A stretch of 64,000 nt of DNA from Roseomonas sp. KE2513 (GTDB lineage: Bacteria > Pseudomonadota > Alphaproteobacteria > Acetobacterales > Acetobacteraceae): the NCBI RefSeq assembly GCF_016107305.1, contig NZ_RCVR01000026.1:1-64000 (forward strand), given 5' to 3'. This document shows, piece after piece, positions 50,995 through 58,616 of the stretch (position 1 is the stretch's first letter; every line of letters starts with the position of its first letter). Below the pieces are notes generated by a model that was not told the DNA's origin, did no database searches, and saw only the letters and a program-made list of their open reading frames with translations. The position numbers and the translations under genes were made by a program.

Positions 50995-51753
50995 ATGCCG
51001 TCCCTCTCAGCCGAACCGCGCTACGCCGCCCTCGCGCGCGAGCTCGCCAAGGAGATTGCGGGCGGGCTTCACCCGCTCGGTTCGCAGATGCCGCCCGAAG
51101 TCGAGATGGCGGCCGAACGCGGTGTCAGCCGGGCCACGATGCGGGCGGCGCTGGACCGGCTTGAGGAACTCGGGCTCGTCTCGCGTCGGCGACGCGCGGG
51201 CACGAGGGTCACGGCCCTCGGCCCGAGCGGCCGCGGCACCTACCTCCAATCACTCGCCGGGATGGGGGACCTGTTGCAATACGCGGCCGAGACGCGGCGC
51301 GAGATCCTCGGCGTGCATCCCGTGGTGGCGGACCATGCCATGGAGCGGGAGCAGGGGCTCCAGGCGGGCCGCCGCTGGCTGCGGGTCCTGAGCCGGCGCG
51401 TGCCGTCGGACGGCGGTCCCGCGCTCTGCTGGACTGAGACCCATGCGGATGCTGAAGCGGCCCCTCCTGACTTCGAGGATCGCCTGCGCGGCCGGGATGC
51501 CGCGGAGCTGATCGCCGCGGTGCTGGCCGCCTGGTCGGGACGGCCGATTTCGGAAGTGGTGCAGGAGATCACCGCCTCGGGCATTCCGCCGGGCGAGGCA
51601 GCGCGCGCGCTGGAGACGCCGCCGGGCGGCCATGGGCTGCGCATCACCCGCCGCTATCTCGACCCCGCGGGCAAGCCGCTGGCCGTCAGCGTCAGCCTGC
51701 ACCCGGGGGAACGCTTTTCCTACGTCACGCGCCTCCGGCGCCAGGCGGGGTAG
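50995..51753 (+). CDS. GntR-family regulator, HutC subfamily (UTRA domain)
   Basis: A 252-residue regulator. The winged helix contains RYAALARELAKEIAGGLHPL, SQMPPEVEMAAERGVSRATM and RAALDRLEELGLVSRRRRAG. The UTRA ligand domain fills the rest (GRRWLRVLSRRVPSDGGPAL; GLRITRRYLDPAGKPLAVSV). HutC-type proteins are repressors released by small metabolites. It is divergent from the Bug receptor/lyase pair, with a 99-bp shared control region. Confidence 0.92.
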   Translation: MPSLSAEPRYAALARELAKEIAGGLHPLGSQMPPEVEMAAERGVSRATMRAALDRLEELGLVSRRRRAGTRVTALGPSGRGTYLQSLAGMGDLLQYAAETRREILGVHPVVADHAMEREQGLQAGRRWLRVLSRRVPSDGGPALCWTETHADAEAAPPDFEDRLRGRDAAELIAAVLAAWSGRPISEVVQEITASGIPPGEAARALETPPGGHGLRITRRYLDPAGKPLAVSVSLHPGERFSYVTRLRRQAG

Positions 51754-51874
51754 GCCGGGCAAACCCTGCCCTACCCCACCGCGGCCGCGAGCTTAGCGGC
51801 TCTCAGCAGTAACACGCTCTTCGAGAGGCGAACGCAGCGGCAAATTCACAAGATCAAGGAGGCTCGCTCCGTTT

Positions 51875-52867
51875 CTAATCCGCACGGATGTTGTGCTCGC
51901 GGATGATCCCGCCCCAGCGCTGCCGATCCGCCGCGATTTGCCGTATGAAGTCCTCGCGCGTGCCGCCCAGGCGCTGCAGCCCGTTCTCGGTAAAGCGGCG
52001 CTGAACGTCGGGCGCCTCCATGGCGCGGTTCAGCTCGGCATTCCAGCGGGCCACCATGGCCTCCGGCGTGCGACCGGGCGCCACCACCCCGAACCAGCTT
52101 GGGATTTTAAAGGCGGGAAGGCCGTCGCGTGAGATGACCGGAAGCTCAGGAATCAGCGGCGAGGCCTCGCTCGCACCATAGGCCACGGCGCGCAGCCCAC
52201 CGTCGCGGATCTGGCCGAGGAACTCCGGCATATTGCCGAACATAACGTCCACGCGGCCGGTCGAAATGTCGAGGATGGCCGGCGCCCCGCCTCGGTAAGG
52301 AACCTGCGTGATCTGCCCACCCGTCATGGAAGCGAAGAGGATGCAGGAGAGTTGCTGGCTGGACCCGGCACCGACCGTGGCGCAGGTGACCGTGCGCGAA
52401 CGGTCCTTCGCCATCTCTGCCAGGTCCTGCCAGCGGCGGATGGGCGAGCGCGGTCCCGTGACCAGGATGTTGTAGACCGAGGCGATGTTCGCGACGGGCA
52501 GCAGGTCCTTCTCCACATCGTAGGGCACGGATTGCATCTGCGGGGTGATGGTCAGCACGCCCATTGACGCAAGAAGGATCGTGTGCCCGTCGGGGTTGGA
52601 GCGCGCCAGCTCCTGCGCCGCCACCACGCCACCGCCGCCTGTCCTGTTCTCGACGACGACGTTCTGGCCGATCTGCTTGCTCAGCTGGTCGGCAAGAATC
52701 CGTCCGATCAGGTCGGAGGTGCCACCCGGGGCGAACGGGTTTAGGAACCGCACTTCCCGCGTGAAGGGAGGATCGGCAGCAGGTGCTGCGGCAGGTGCCA
52801 GCCCGATGCCCACCGAAAGCAGGGCGGCTGCAATGCGGCCGGACAGGCCGCGCCTCGTGTGAACCAT
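51875..52867 (-). CDS. Bug-family (TctC-like) receptor closing the enolase-superfamily operon
   Basis: A 330-residue receptor. The signal peptide is RIAAALLSVGIGLAPAAAPA. Landmarks are VRFLNPFAPGGTSDLIGRIL, VENRTGGGGVVAAQELARSN, VTCATVGAGSSQQLSCILFA and QVPYRGGAPAILDISTGRVD. It is the last gene of the minus-strand operon headed by the FadR-type regulator, 61 bp after a mandelate-racemase-family gene. It likely binds the sugar acid or hydroxy-acid that the enzymes process. No permease genes accompany it. Confidence 0.92.
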   Translation of the reverse strand: MVHTRRGLSGRIAAALLSVGIGLAPAAAPAADPPFTREVRFLNPFAPGGTSDLIGRILADQLSKQIGQNVVVENRTGGGGVVAAQELARSNPDGHTILLASMGVLTITPQMQSVPYDVEKDLLPVANIASVYNILVTGPRSPIRRWQDLAEMAKDRSRTVTCATVGAGSSQQLSCILFASMTGGQITQVPYRGGAPAILDISTGRVDVMFGNMPEFLGQIRDGGLRAVAYGASEASPLIPELPVISRDGLPAFKIPSWFGVVAPGRTPEAMVARWNAELNRAMEAPDVQRRFTENGLQRLGGTREDFIRQIAADRQRWGGIIREHNIRAD

Positions 52868-52928
52868 GGAACGTCTCCTCCTCCGGTTCGCGCCGCCTCT
52901 CTGCCGGGGCGGTCGCGGGGATCATGCG

Positions 52929-54068
52929 CTACACGTAGCCGGGGCCCTCAATGGCAGGGTGGGCCCGCAGCCATTCCTCGTCCACCTCCACGCCGATGCC
53001 GGGCGCCTCGTTGGGGCGCACGCAGCCATCGTCGCCAATCCGCCAGGGCTCGCTGACGAGAGCATCGCGAAACAGGTTCCCGCGCGACACGTCGGCCTCG
53101 AAGTAGCCGGCATTGTCGATGGCGCAGAGGAAGTGGATCGAGGCCGCCTGGTTCAGCCCGGTCATGGAACTGTGCGGATGCACCGCGATCTTGTGCGCGG
53201 AGGCCATGGCGGCGATGCGCAAAGCCTCGGTGATACCCCCGCACTTGGACAGATCCGGCTGCCAGATGCCGATGCTGTCGGCTTCCAGCAGCGGCGAGAA
53301 CTCGTAGCGCGTGAAATGGTTCTCCCCGACCGCCAACGGAGTGCGCCCGTAGCTGCGCGCCTCACGGTAGGCGCGGTGGTCATGGGGCGGAAAAGGCTCT
53401 TCCAGCCAGCCCATCCCCAGTTCGTCCATAACTGGCATCACCCGGCGCACATCCGCGAGCGAATAGGCGGTGTTGGCGTCGGCGAGGATGTCCACCTCGT
53501 CGCCGAAGGCACGGCGCACCGCCTCCATGCGCGCGGCATCGTTGGCCACCGTGTCGCCGATCCGGAGCTTCAGGGCGCGGTAGCCCGCCTCCAGGTGCGG
53601 CCGGGCCTCCTCCACCAGCTCCTCGGGCGGCTGGTAGCCGAGGGCGACGCCGCCCGCATAGGCCGGCACCGCACGCGCCGCGCCGCCGAGCAGCCGGTAG
53701 AGCGGCCAGCCCACCGCCTTTCCGCGGATGTCCCAGAGTGCCATGTCGAGCCCGGACATGGCGAGCGCGCAGCCCGCGCCCATGCCGTGGCTCGCTAGCT
53801 GCCCGCGATAGATCCGGTTCCACACACCGACGACGTCCGTCGCGTCCATGCCCTTCACCAGCCGCGTCAGCGTGGTTTGCAGCAGGGCGGCGACGGCGGT
53901 ATGGGCGCGGCCGTGATGGCTCTCGCCCCAGCCGACGATGCCGTCCTCCGTCGTCACCTTTACGACCACGGCGTCCCGCTTCACCGCACGCCCAACGCCG
54001 AGCGACACGCCCGCTCCCTCCGGAACCGGAAAGGAGGTGGGGAAAGCCTCGATGGCGGCAATCTTCAT
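52929..54068 (-). CDS. Mandelate racemase/muconate lactonizing family enzyme (enolase superfamily) 1
   Basis: A 379-residue enolase-superfamily protein. The N-terminal capping domain is followed by the barrel. The catalytic pair is in YRALKLRIGDTV, where the second basic residue is Arg rather than Lys. Metal ligands are Asp in VDILADANTAYS, Glu in WLEEPFPPHD and Glu in AVGENHFTRYE. A His lies in KIAVHPHSSMTGLN. Members dehydrate or racemise acid sugars and hydroxy-acids through an enolate. Its start overlaps the preceding gene by four bases. It is one of three such enzymes in one operon; each has a different catalytic motif, so they are not recent duplicates. Confidence 0.9.
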   Translation of the reverse strand: MKIAAIEAFPTSFPVPEGAGVSLGVGRAVKRDAVVVKVTTEDGIVGWGESHHGRAHTAVAALLQTTLTRLVKGMDATDVVGVWNRIYRGQLASHGMGAGCALAMSGLDMALWDIRGKAVGWPLYRLLGGAARAVPAYAGGVALGYQPPEELVEEARPHLEAGYRALKLRIGDTVANDAARMEAVRRAFGDEVDILADANTAYSLADVRRVMPVMDELGMGWLEEPFPPHDHRAYREARSYGRTPLAVGENHFTRYEFSPLLEADSIGIWQPDLSKCGGITEALRIAAMASAHKIAVHPHSSMTGLNQAASIHFLCAIDNAGYFEADVSRGNLFRDALVSEPWRIGDDGCVRPNEAPGIGVEVDEEWLRAHPAIEGPGYV

Positions 54069-55240
54069 GCGCGGCCCTCCTGACCGTACTTCTGCAGGAA
54101 GGCCTCGCGCACGGTGATACCAAGCCCCGGCCTGTCCGGGATGGCGACGTGGCCGTCCTCCACAGGGAAGCTCTCCTCGATGAGGTCGTGCAGCATCGGG
54201 TTATGGCCGAGCGAGTACTCGAGGATGAAGCCGGCGCTCTGCGTTGCGGCGAGGTGCATCCCGGCCGCGAAAGCCGGCGCACCGGACCAGAGATGCGGCG
54301 CGAGGCGCAGGTTGTAGGCCGAAGCGAGGGCCGAGATACGAAGCCCCTCCGTCAACCCGCCGGCAATGGCGAGGTCCGGCTGCAGAACGTCCGCCGCGCG
54401 CAGCTCGCAGATCTCGCGGAAGTCGTGCCGAGTGAACTCGCTCTCCCCCGCGCTGATCGGCACGGAGGAGGAGCGGCGTACCTCGGCCATGCCGGCCTTG
54501 TCGTCCGCACTCACGGGCTCCTCGAACCAGAAAAGGCTGCAATCCTCGACCATGCGGGCAAAGGCGCGGGCCTCGGCCACTGTCCAGGTGCCGTGGGCGT
54601 CGGCCATGAGCCGGATGTCGGGGCCGAGCCTTTCCCGCGCCGCCCGCACCCGCGCCGCCGAGCGTGCGGGCGAGCCGTCCATGACGCCGACGCGCATCTT
54701 CACGGCCCGGAAGCCCGCCTGGTCGCAGTACCCCTGCAACTGCTCGCCGATCTTCGTGGCATCGGCCCAGCCACCGGAGGCATAGGCGGGCATCCGGTCC
54801 ACGCGCTTTCCGCCCAGCAGGCGCCAGACCGGCACGTCGAGCGACTTGCCGAGAATATCCCAGAGCGCGACGTCCACGCCCGCGATGGCGGAGATGGAGA
54901 GGCCGCGCCGCCCCACCTGCGGCAGCGCGTAGCCGCCAGCGATCGCGTAGCCCTCGCGCGGCGTGTTGTACATCACGTCCCAAAGGCGGGAGATGTCGCG
55001 CGGGTCCTGCCCGAGCAGGAGTGGCGCGTAGTCATCGTTGATAATGGCTGCGAGTCCGGCGCAGGCAGCGGCGCTGCCCACGCCCGCCTTGGCCTCGCCC
55101 CAGCCGGTCAGGCCGCACGCCGTCTCCACCCGCACGATAACTGAGTCGAAGGTGGGGACGCGGCCAAAGTCACTCGTGTGCTGGCGCTCATAGGGGATGG
55201 GCACGCGGCACCAAGTGGCATGCACGCGGGAGATCCTCAT
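54065..55240 (-). CDS. Mandelate racemase/muconate lactonizing family enzyme 2
   Basis: A 391-residue family member. The general base region is FRAVKMRVGVMD (Lys-x-Arg). Metal ligands lie in IRLMADAHGTWTV, FWFEEPVSADDK and PISAGESEFTRH, and a His in LRLAPHLWSGAPAF. The N-terminal part is RVHATWCRVPIPYERQHTSD. The start at MRISRVH (55240) overlaps the stop of the dehydrogenase gene by four bases; the longer reading is shadow. It is translated between the dehydrogenase and the first enolase-superfamily gene. Confidence 0.9.
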   Translation of the reverse strand: MRISRVHATWCRVPIPYERQHTSDFGRVPTFDSVIVRVETACGLTGWGEAKAGVGSAAACAGLAAIINDDYAPLLLGQDPRDISRLWDVMYNTPREGYAIAGGYALPQVGRRGLSISAIAGVDVALWDILGKSLDVPVWRLLGGKRVDRMPAYASGGWADATKIGEQLQGYCDQAGFRAVKMRVGVMDGSPARSAARVRAARERLGPDIRLMADAHGTWTVAEARAFARMVEDCSLFWFEEPVSADDKAGMAEVRRSSSVPISAGESEFTRHDFREICELRAADVLQPDLAIAGGLTEGLRISALASAYNLRLAPHLWSGAPAFAAGMHLAATQSAGFILEYSLGHNPMLHDLIEESFPVEDGHVAIPDRPGLGITVREAFLQKYGQEGRA

Positions 55241-56238
55241 GCCGCAGCCTCCTCGACCGAGTAGCCCAGAACGGCACGTCGTCTGCGGGACGCCTCCCAA
55301 GCTTCAGGGTTAATGAAGGAGCGTGGGCGGCCGCCCGCAAGGATGCGAACCACCTCCTCGGCCGCGCCGGTGCTCATCCGCTCCACCGCCTCGGTGCTCA
55401 GCCCGGCCACATGAGGCGTGAGGATGACGTTCGGCAGAGCGCGCAGCGGGTGGTCCGGCGCGAGCGGCTGTTCGTCATACACGTCGAGCGCAGCGCCGCC
55501 GATCCTTCCGGCACGCAGCGCCTCCAGCAGCGCAGCACCTTCCACCACCGGCCCCCGGGCGAGGTTCAGCAACCAAGCCGTCCCCTTCATGCGCCCGATC
55601 CGCGCGGCGGAGGCGAGGCCGCGCGTCTCCGGCGTCAGCGGGCAGGCGAGGACGACAAAGTCGCTCTCGGCGAAGAGCCGGTCGGGTTCAGCACGCTCCA
55701 CGCCCTCGGGCATGGGCGCGTCGCCGCGGCGATGGGCGAGCACGCGCATGCGGAAGCCATCCCGCGCGATCTCCGCGAGCCTGGTGCCGATTGCCCCCAT
55801 GCCGATGATACCGAGCACGCGGCCGCGGAGCTCGAAAGCCTGTGCGGAGCGCGCGCGGGCGGTGTTCCAGTCCTTCGCAATCAGTTCGGCATGCATTGTT
55901 TCGGCCCGCCGCGCGACGGCGAGCATCTGCGCAATGGCGAACTCGGCAACGGAGTCCGCGTTAGCCCCCGGCACATTGGCCACGAGCACCCCGTGGGCGG
56001 TGCAGTCCTCCACCGGAATCATGTCCACCCCCACGCCCTGCCGCACGGCGGCGAGGAGGCGCGGCGCGCGGGCGGAGAGGTCGTCCGGCAGCTTGCGGCG
56101 GACGACCACCGCCTCCGCCCGGGCCAGCAGGGCGTCCAGCCCCCCCTCGCCCGGCAGCGCCACCTCGTGGCCAGCCCTGCGCAGGATCGCGTCGCCGGAG
56201 GGGTCAATGGGATCGGTGAGCGCGACGAGCACGGTCAC
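55237..56238 (-). CDS. D-isomer-specific 2-hydroxyacid dehydrogenase
   Basis: A 333-residue NAD-dependent dehydrogenase. The dinucleotide-binding loop is VLGIIGMGAIGTRLAEIARD. Catalytic Arg is in LNLARGPVVEGAA, Glu in VYDEQPLAPDHP and His in VILTPHVAGLSTE. It interconverts 2-oxo- and D-2-hydroxy-acids, for example phosphoglycerate, glyoxylate or sugar-acid derivatives. The start is a GTG at 56238 inside the stop of the upstream gene (GTGA); the long upstream reading is shadow. Its place between enolase-superfamily genes suggests it reduces or oxidises the keto-acid formed by dehydration. Confidence 0.92.
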   Translation of the reverse strand: MTVLVALTDPIDPSGDAILRRAGHEVALPGEGGLDALLARAEAVVVRRKLPDDLSARAPRLLAAVRQGVGVDMIPVEDCTAHGVLVANVPGANADSVAEFAIAQMLAVARRAETMHAELIAKDWNTARARSAQAFELRGRVLGIIGMGAIGTRLAEIARDGFRMRVLAHRRGDAPMPEGVERAEPDRLFAESDFVVLACPLTPETRGLASAARIGRMKGTAWLLNLARGPVVEGAALLEALRAGRIGGAALDVYDEQPLAPDHPLRALPNVILTPHVAGLSTEAVERMSTGAAEEVVRILAGGRPRSFINPEAWEASRRRRAVLGYSVEEAAA

Positions 56239-57374
56239 GCCACCCTGTACTGGTCGAGGACGGTGGGATCTACCTCGATCCCCAGCCCAGGCCCATCCGG
56301 CACGCGGACGATGCCGCCGCGCTGCACGATCGGGTCCTTCGCCAGCCGGTCCCGCAACGGGTTCGGCGTCTGCTCGAATTCCAGCATGGGCGGCATGGGC
56401 CGGAAGGCCGGCGGTGTGTCGGGCAGCGCCGCGAGGAACTGAACCGTCGCCGCCAGGCCGATGGCCGATCCCCAGGCATGCGGCACGCATTCCACCCCAT
56501 GCGCCGAGGCCATGGCGGCAATCTTGCGGCACTCGCTGATGCCGCCGGCCGCGCAGACATCGGGCTGGACGATGTCCATTGCCTTGCGCACGATCACGTC
56601 GCGAAAGCCCCAGCGCGTGAAGTCGTTCTCCCCGCCCGCCACCGCCATGTCGAGCGCCCGCGTGACCTCCACGTAACCGTCGTGGTCCTCGGGGCTGATC
56701 GGCTCCTCGAACCAGAGGATGTCGTGCTCCTCCATTGCGCGACCGAGGCGGATGGCCTGGGGGACGGTGAAGCAGTGGTTGGCGTCAACGGCGAGGCGGA
56801 TGTCCGGGCCGATCGCCTGCCGCACGGCCGCGACGCGCTTCAGGTCCAGCTTCGGGTCGCCGAGGCCGATCTTCATCTTGATCGCGCGAAAGCCCTGCTT
56901 CGCGTAATCCTCGGCCTCTTCCACCGCCTCCTCGACCAACCTGTCCATGTCGATGAAGTAGAGGCCAGTGGCATAGGCCTGCACCTCCGTGCGGTGGGCC
57001 CCGCCGATCAGCTTGTGGATGGGCTTGCCGAGCGCGCGGCCGATCACGTCCCAGAGCGCGATATCAATGCCGGACAGCGCGGCTATGGTCATGCCGGTAA
57101 GGCCGTAATCCTTGATGCGGTTGTAGAGGTCCTCCCACACGACCTCCACGTCGAAGGGATCGCGGCCGATGACGCGTGCGCGGTACTGCGTCTCAATGAT
57201 CGTGCGGTTCACCGCCGCGGGGCCGTAGCACTCGCCCCAACCGGTGATCCCCTCGTCCGTCCGGATCTCGACGATGCATGAGGCGCGCGTGGTGTAGAGC
57301 CAGCCCCGCGCCGAGGTGAAGGGCTGCTCCACCTTGGACTGCAGCACGTGGCAGATGACATCTGTAACCTTCAT
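56235..57374 (-). CDS. Mandelate racemase/muconate lactonizing family enzyme 3
   Basis: A 379-residue family member with the classical Lys-x-Lys motif in FRAIKMKIGLGDPK. Metal ligands are in IRLAVDANHCFTV, ILWFEEPISPEDHD and AVAGGENDFTRW, and a His in VECVPHAWGSAIGL. The N-terminal capping domain contains PFTSARGWLYTTRASCIVEI. It is the first enzyme gene after the FadR-type regulator (33 bp gap). It is the most mandelate-racemase-like of the three; its substrate is unknown. Confidence 0.9.
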   Translation of the reverse strand: MKVTDVICHVLQSKVEQPFTSARGWLYTTRASCIVEIRTDEGITGWGECYGPAAVNRTIIETQYRARVIGRDPFDVEVVWEDLYNRIKDYGLTGMTIAALSGIDIALWDVIGRALGKPIHKLIGGAHRTEVQAYATGLYFIDMDRLVEEAVEEAEDYAKQGFRAIKMKIGLGDPKLDLKRVAAVRQAIGPDIRLAVDANHCFTVPQAIRLGRAMEEHDILWFEEPISPEDHDGYVEVTRALDMAVAGGENDFTRWGFRDVIVRKAMDIVQPDVCAAGGISECRKIAAMASAHGVECVPHAWGSAIGLAATVQFLAALPDTPPAFRPMPPMLEFEQTPNPLRDRLAKDPIVQRGGIVRVPDGPGLGIEVDPTVLDQYRVA

Positions 57375-57407
57375 GTTCTTGTTGTTTCCTCCGGGTGGGC
57401 CGCCGAT

Positions 57408-58130
57408 TCAGTCGCCGCGTGCCCGTCGTTCGAGCAGTTCCATCCAGTAGCTCTCGACGCCTCGCAGATGACCGGCCATGGCCCGTTCTGCCGCGTCCGC
57501 GTCGCCGGCGGCCACGGCGTCCCGCAGCGCACGGTGCTGCCTCTGGGAGAGCGGCGCCCGGCTACCGTCGGCGAAGTAGGCTTGCCGCCGGCTGCGGGAC
57601 ATGAGGTAGAAGGCGTTCACCACCCGCAGGAACACATGGTTCCCCGTCGCTTCCACTATTGCCAAGTGGAAGGCGGCGTCCTCGTCCGCGGGGTTGCCAG
57701 AGGCGGCAATCACGCCGTCCGTGCGACCCAGTATTTCGTCCAGCCGCTGGATATCGCCGGCCTGGCGGCGCTCGGCCGCGAGGCGCACGGCCTGCATCTC
57801 CAGGATGCGGCGCAACTCGACGACCTCGCGCACCTCCGCCTCGGTCAGCGGGATGCCCAACTCAGCCTGCAGCACGATGGCCTCGATGGAGCCCTGCCGA
57901 TCCACGCGGCGGAGGTAGATGCCGGAGTTCGGCCGCCGCTCGACGATCCGCAGCGTCTCCAGCACGGCCAGCGCCTCGCGCACCGCCCCACGGCCGACGC
58001 CGAAGCGCTCCGCCAACTCGCGTTCAGAAGGCAGGCGATCCCCGGGCTCCAGCCGCCGATGCGCGATGAAGGGCAGAAGGCGGCCGATCAGGTTGGCGCG
58101 TTCTTCGCCGATCGCAGGGAGGCCAATCAC
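57408..58130 (-). CDS. FadR-subfamily GntR transcriptional regulator
   Basis: A 240-residue regulator. The winged helix contains LEPGDRLPSERELAERFGVG and RGAVREALAVLETLRIVERR. An all-helical FCD ligand domain follows (VREVVELRRILEMQAVRLAA; EDAAFHLAIVEATGNHVFLR). I choose the GTG at 58130 (VIGLPAIGEER), because GGAGG lies about nine bases before it, while the GTG at 58142 has no spacing for a ribosome binding site. It heads the enolase-superfamily operon and lies next to the tandem palindromic operator. FadR-type regulators of sugar-acid operons usually repress until the ligand binds. Confidence 0.92.
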   Translation of the reverse strand: MIGLPAIGEERANLIGRLLPFIAHRRLEPGDRLPSERELAERFGVGRGAVREALAVLETLRIVERRPNSGIYLRRVDRQGSIEAIVLQAELGIPLTEAEVREVVELRRILEMQAVRLAAERRQAGDIQRLDEILGRTDGVIAASGNPADEDAAFHLAIVEATGNHVFLRVVNAFYLMSRSRRQAYFADGSRAPLSQRQHRALRDAVAAGDADAAERAMAGHLRGVESYWMELLERRARGD

Positions 58131-58146
58131 TCTTTGACGCACCTCC

Positions 58147-58179
58147 GAATTGGTCTTACCGAATTGGTATTACCAATTC
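58147..58179. promoter_or_regulatory. Tandem FadR/GntR-type operator
   Basis: GAATTGGTATTACCAATTC (58161-58179) is a perfect palindrome with 9-bp arms and one central base. Directly before it, GAATTGGTCTTACC (58147-58160) repeats the same 14-bp unit with one difference, giving two overlapping TTGGTnTTACC sites 14 bp apart. This fits the T-GGT-NN-ACC operators of FadR-type regulators. It lies in the gap between the regulator gene and the divergent NIPSNAP gene, so it may control both. Confidence 0.8.
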
Positions 58180-58217
58180 GAGGGCCAGTGCAAGGCTCTC
58201 CTGGGGAGAAGACGCCC

Positions 58218-58565
58218 ATGATCGTCGAAGAGCGGATCTATACCCTGCATGCGGGGCAGGCCGCGGCCTACCTGGCCGCCTACGAGGCGGAGGGGCTGGT
58301 GATCCAGAAGTCGATCCTCGGCCGCATGGTGGGCTACTACTCCACCGAGTTCGGGCCGCTTAACCAAGTGGTCCACCTCTGGGCCTACGAGGATCTCGCC
58401 GAGCGCACGGAGCGCCGCGCGCGGCTTCTTGCCGATCCGGCGTGGAAGACCTACGCCGCGAAGGTGCGGCCGATGGTGCTTCGGCAGGAGAACAAGCTTC
58501 TCCTCCCAGCACCCTTCATGAAGGTCCTCTGGCAGGCACAAGAAACGCCACCCTCCGCACCGTAG
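58218..58565 (+). CDS. NIPSNAP-family protein
   Basis: A 115-residue ferredoxin-like fold protein: MIVEERIYTLHAGQAAAYLA, GYYSTEFGPLNQVVHLWAYE and RARLLADPAWKTYAAKVRPM are typical of the family. Bacterial NIPSNAP proteins are found in catabolic operons and are of unsettled function. The ATG at 58218 has GGGGAGAAG before it. It is divergent from the FadR-type regulator and just downstream of the tandem operator, so it probably belongs to the same regulon. Confidence 0.9.
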   Translation: MIVEERIYTLHAGQAAAYLAAYEAEGLVIQKSILGRMVGYYSTEFGPLNQVVHLWAYEDLAERTERRARLLADPAWKTYAAKVRPMVLRQENKLLLPAPFMKVLWQAQETPPSAP

Positions 58566-58616
58566 CGTCCGGACGGAACGCAGCGAGGGGCCTGCGCCCC
58601 GTGGGCGAGTGCCCGG

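Noticed and set aside
49900-52867. Two Bug receptors close together as a tandem duplication
   Set aside because: Their sequences differ throughout and each has its own operon and regulator.
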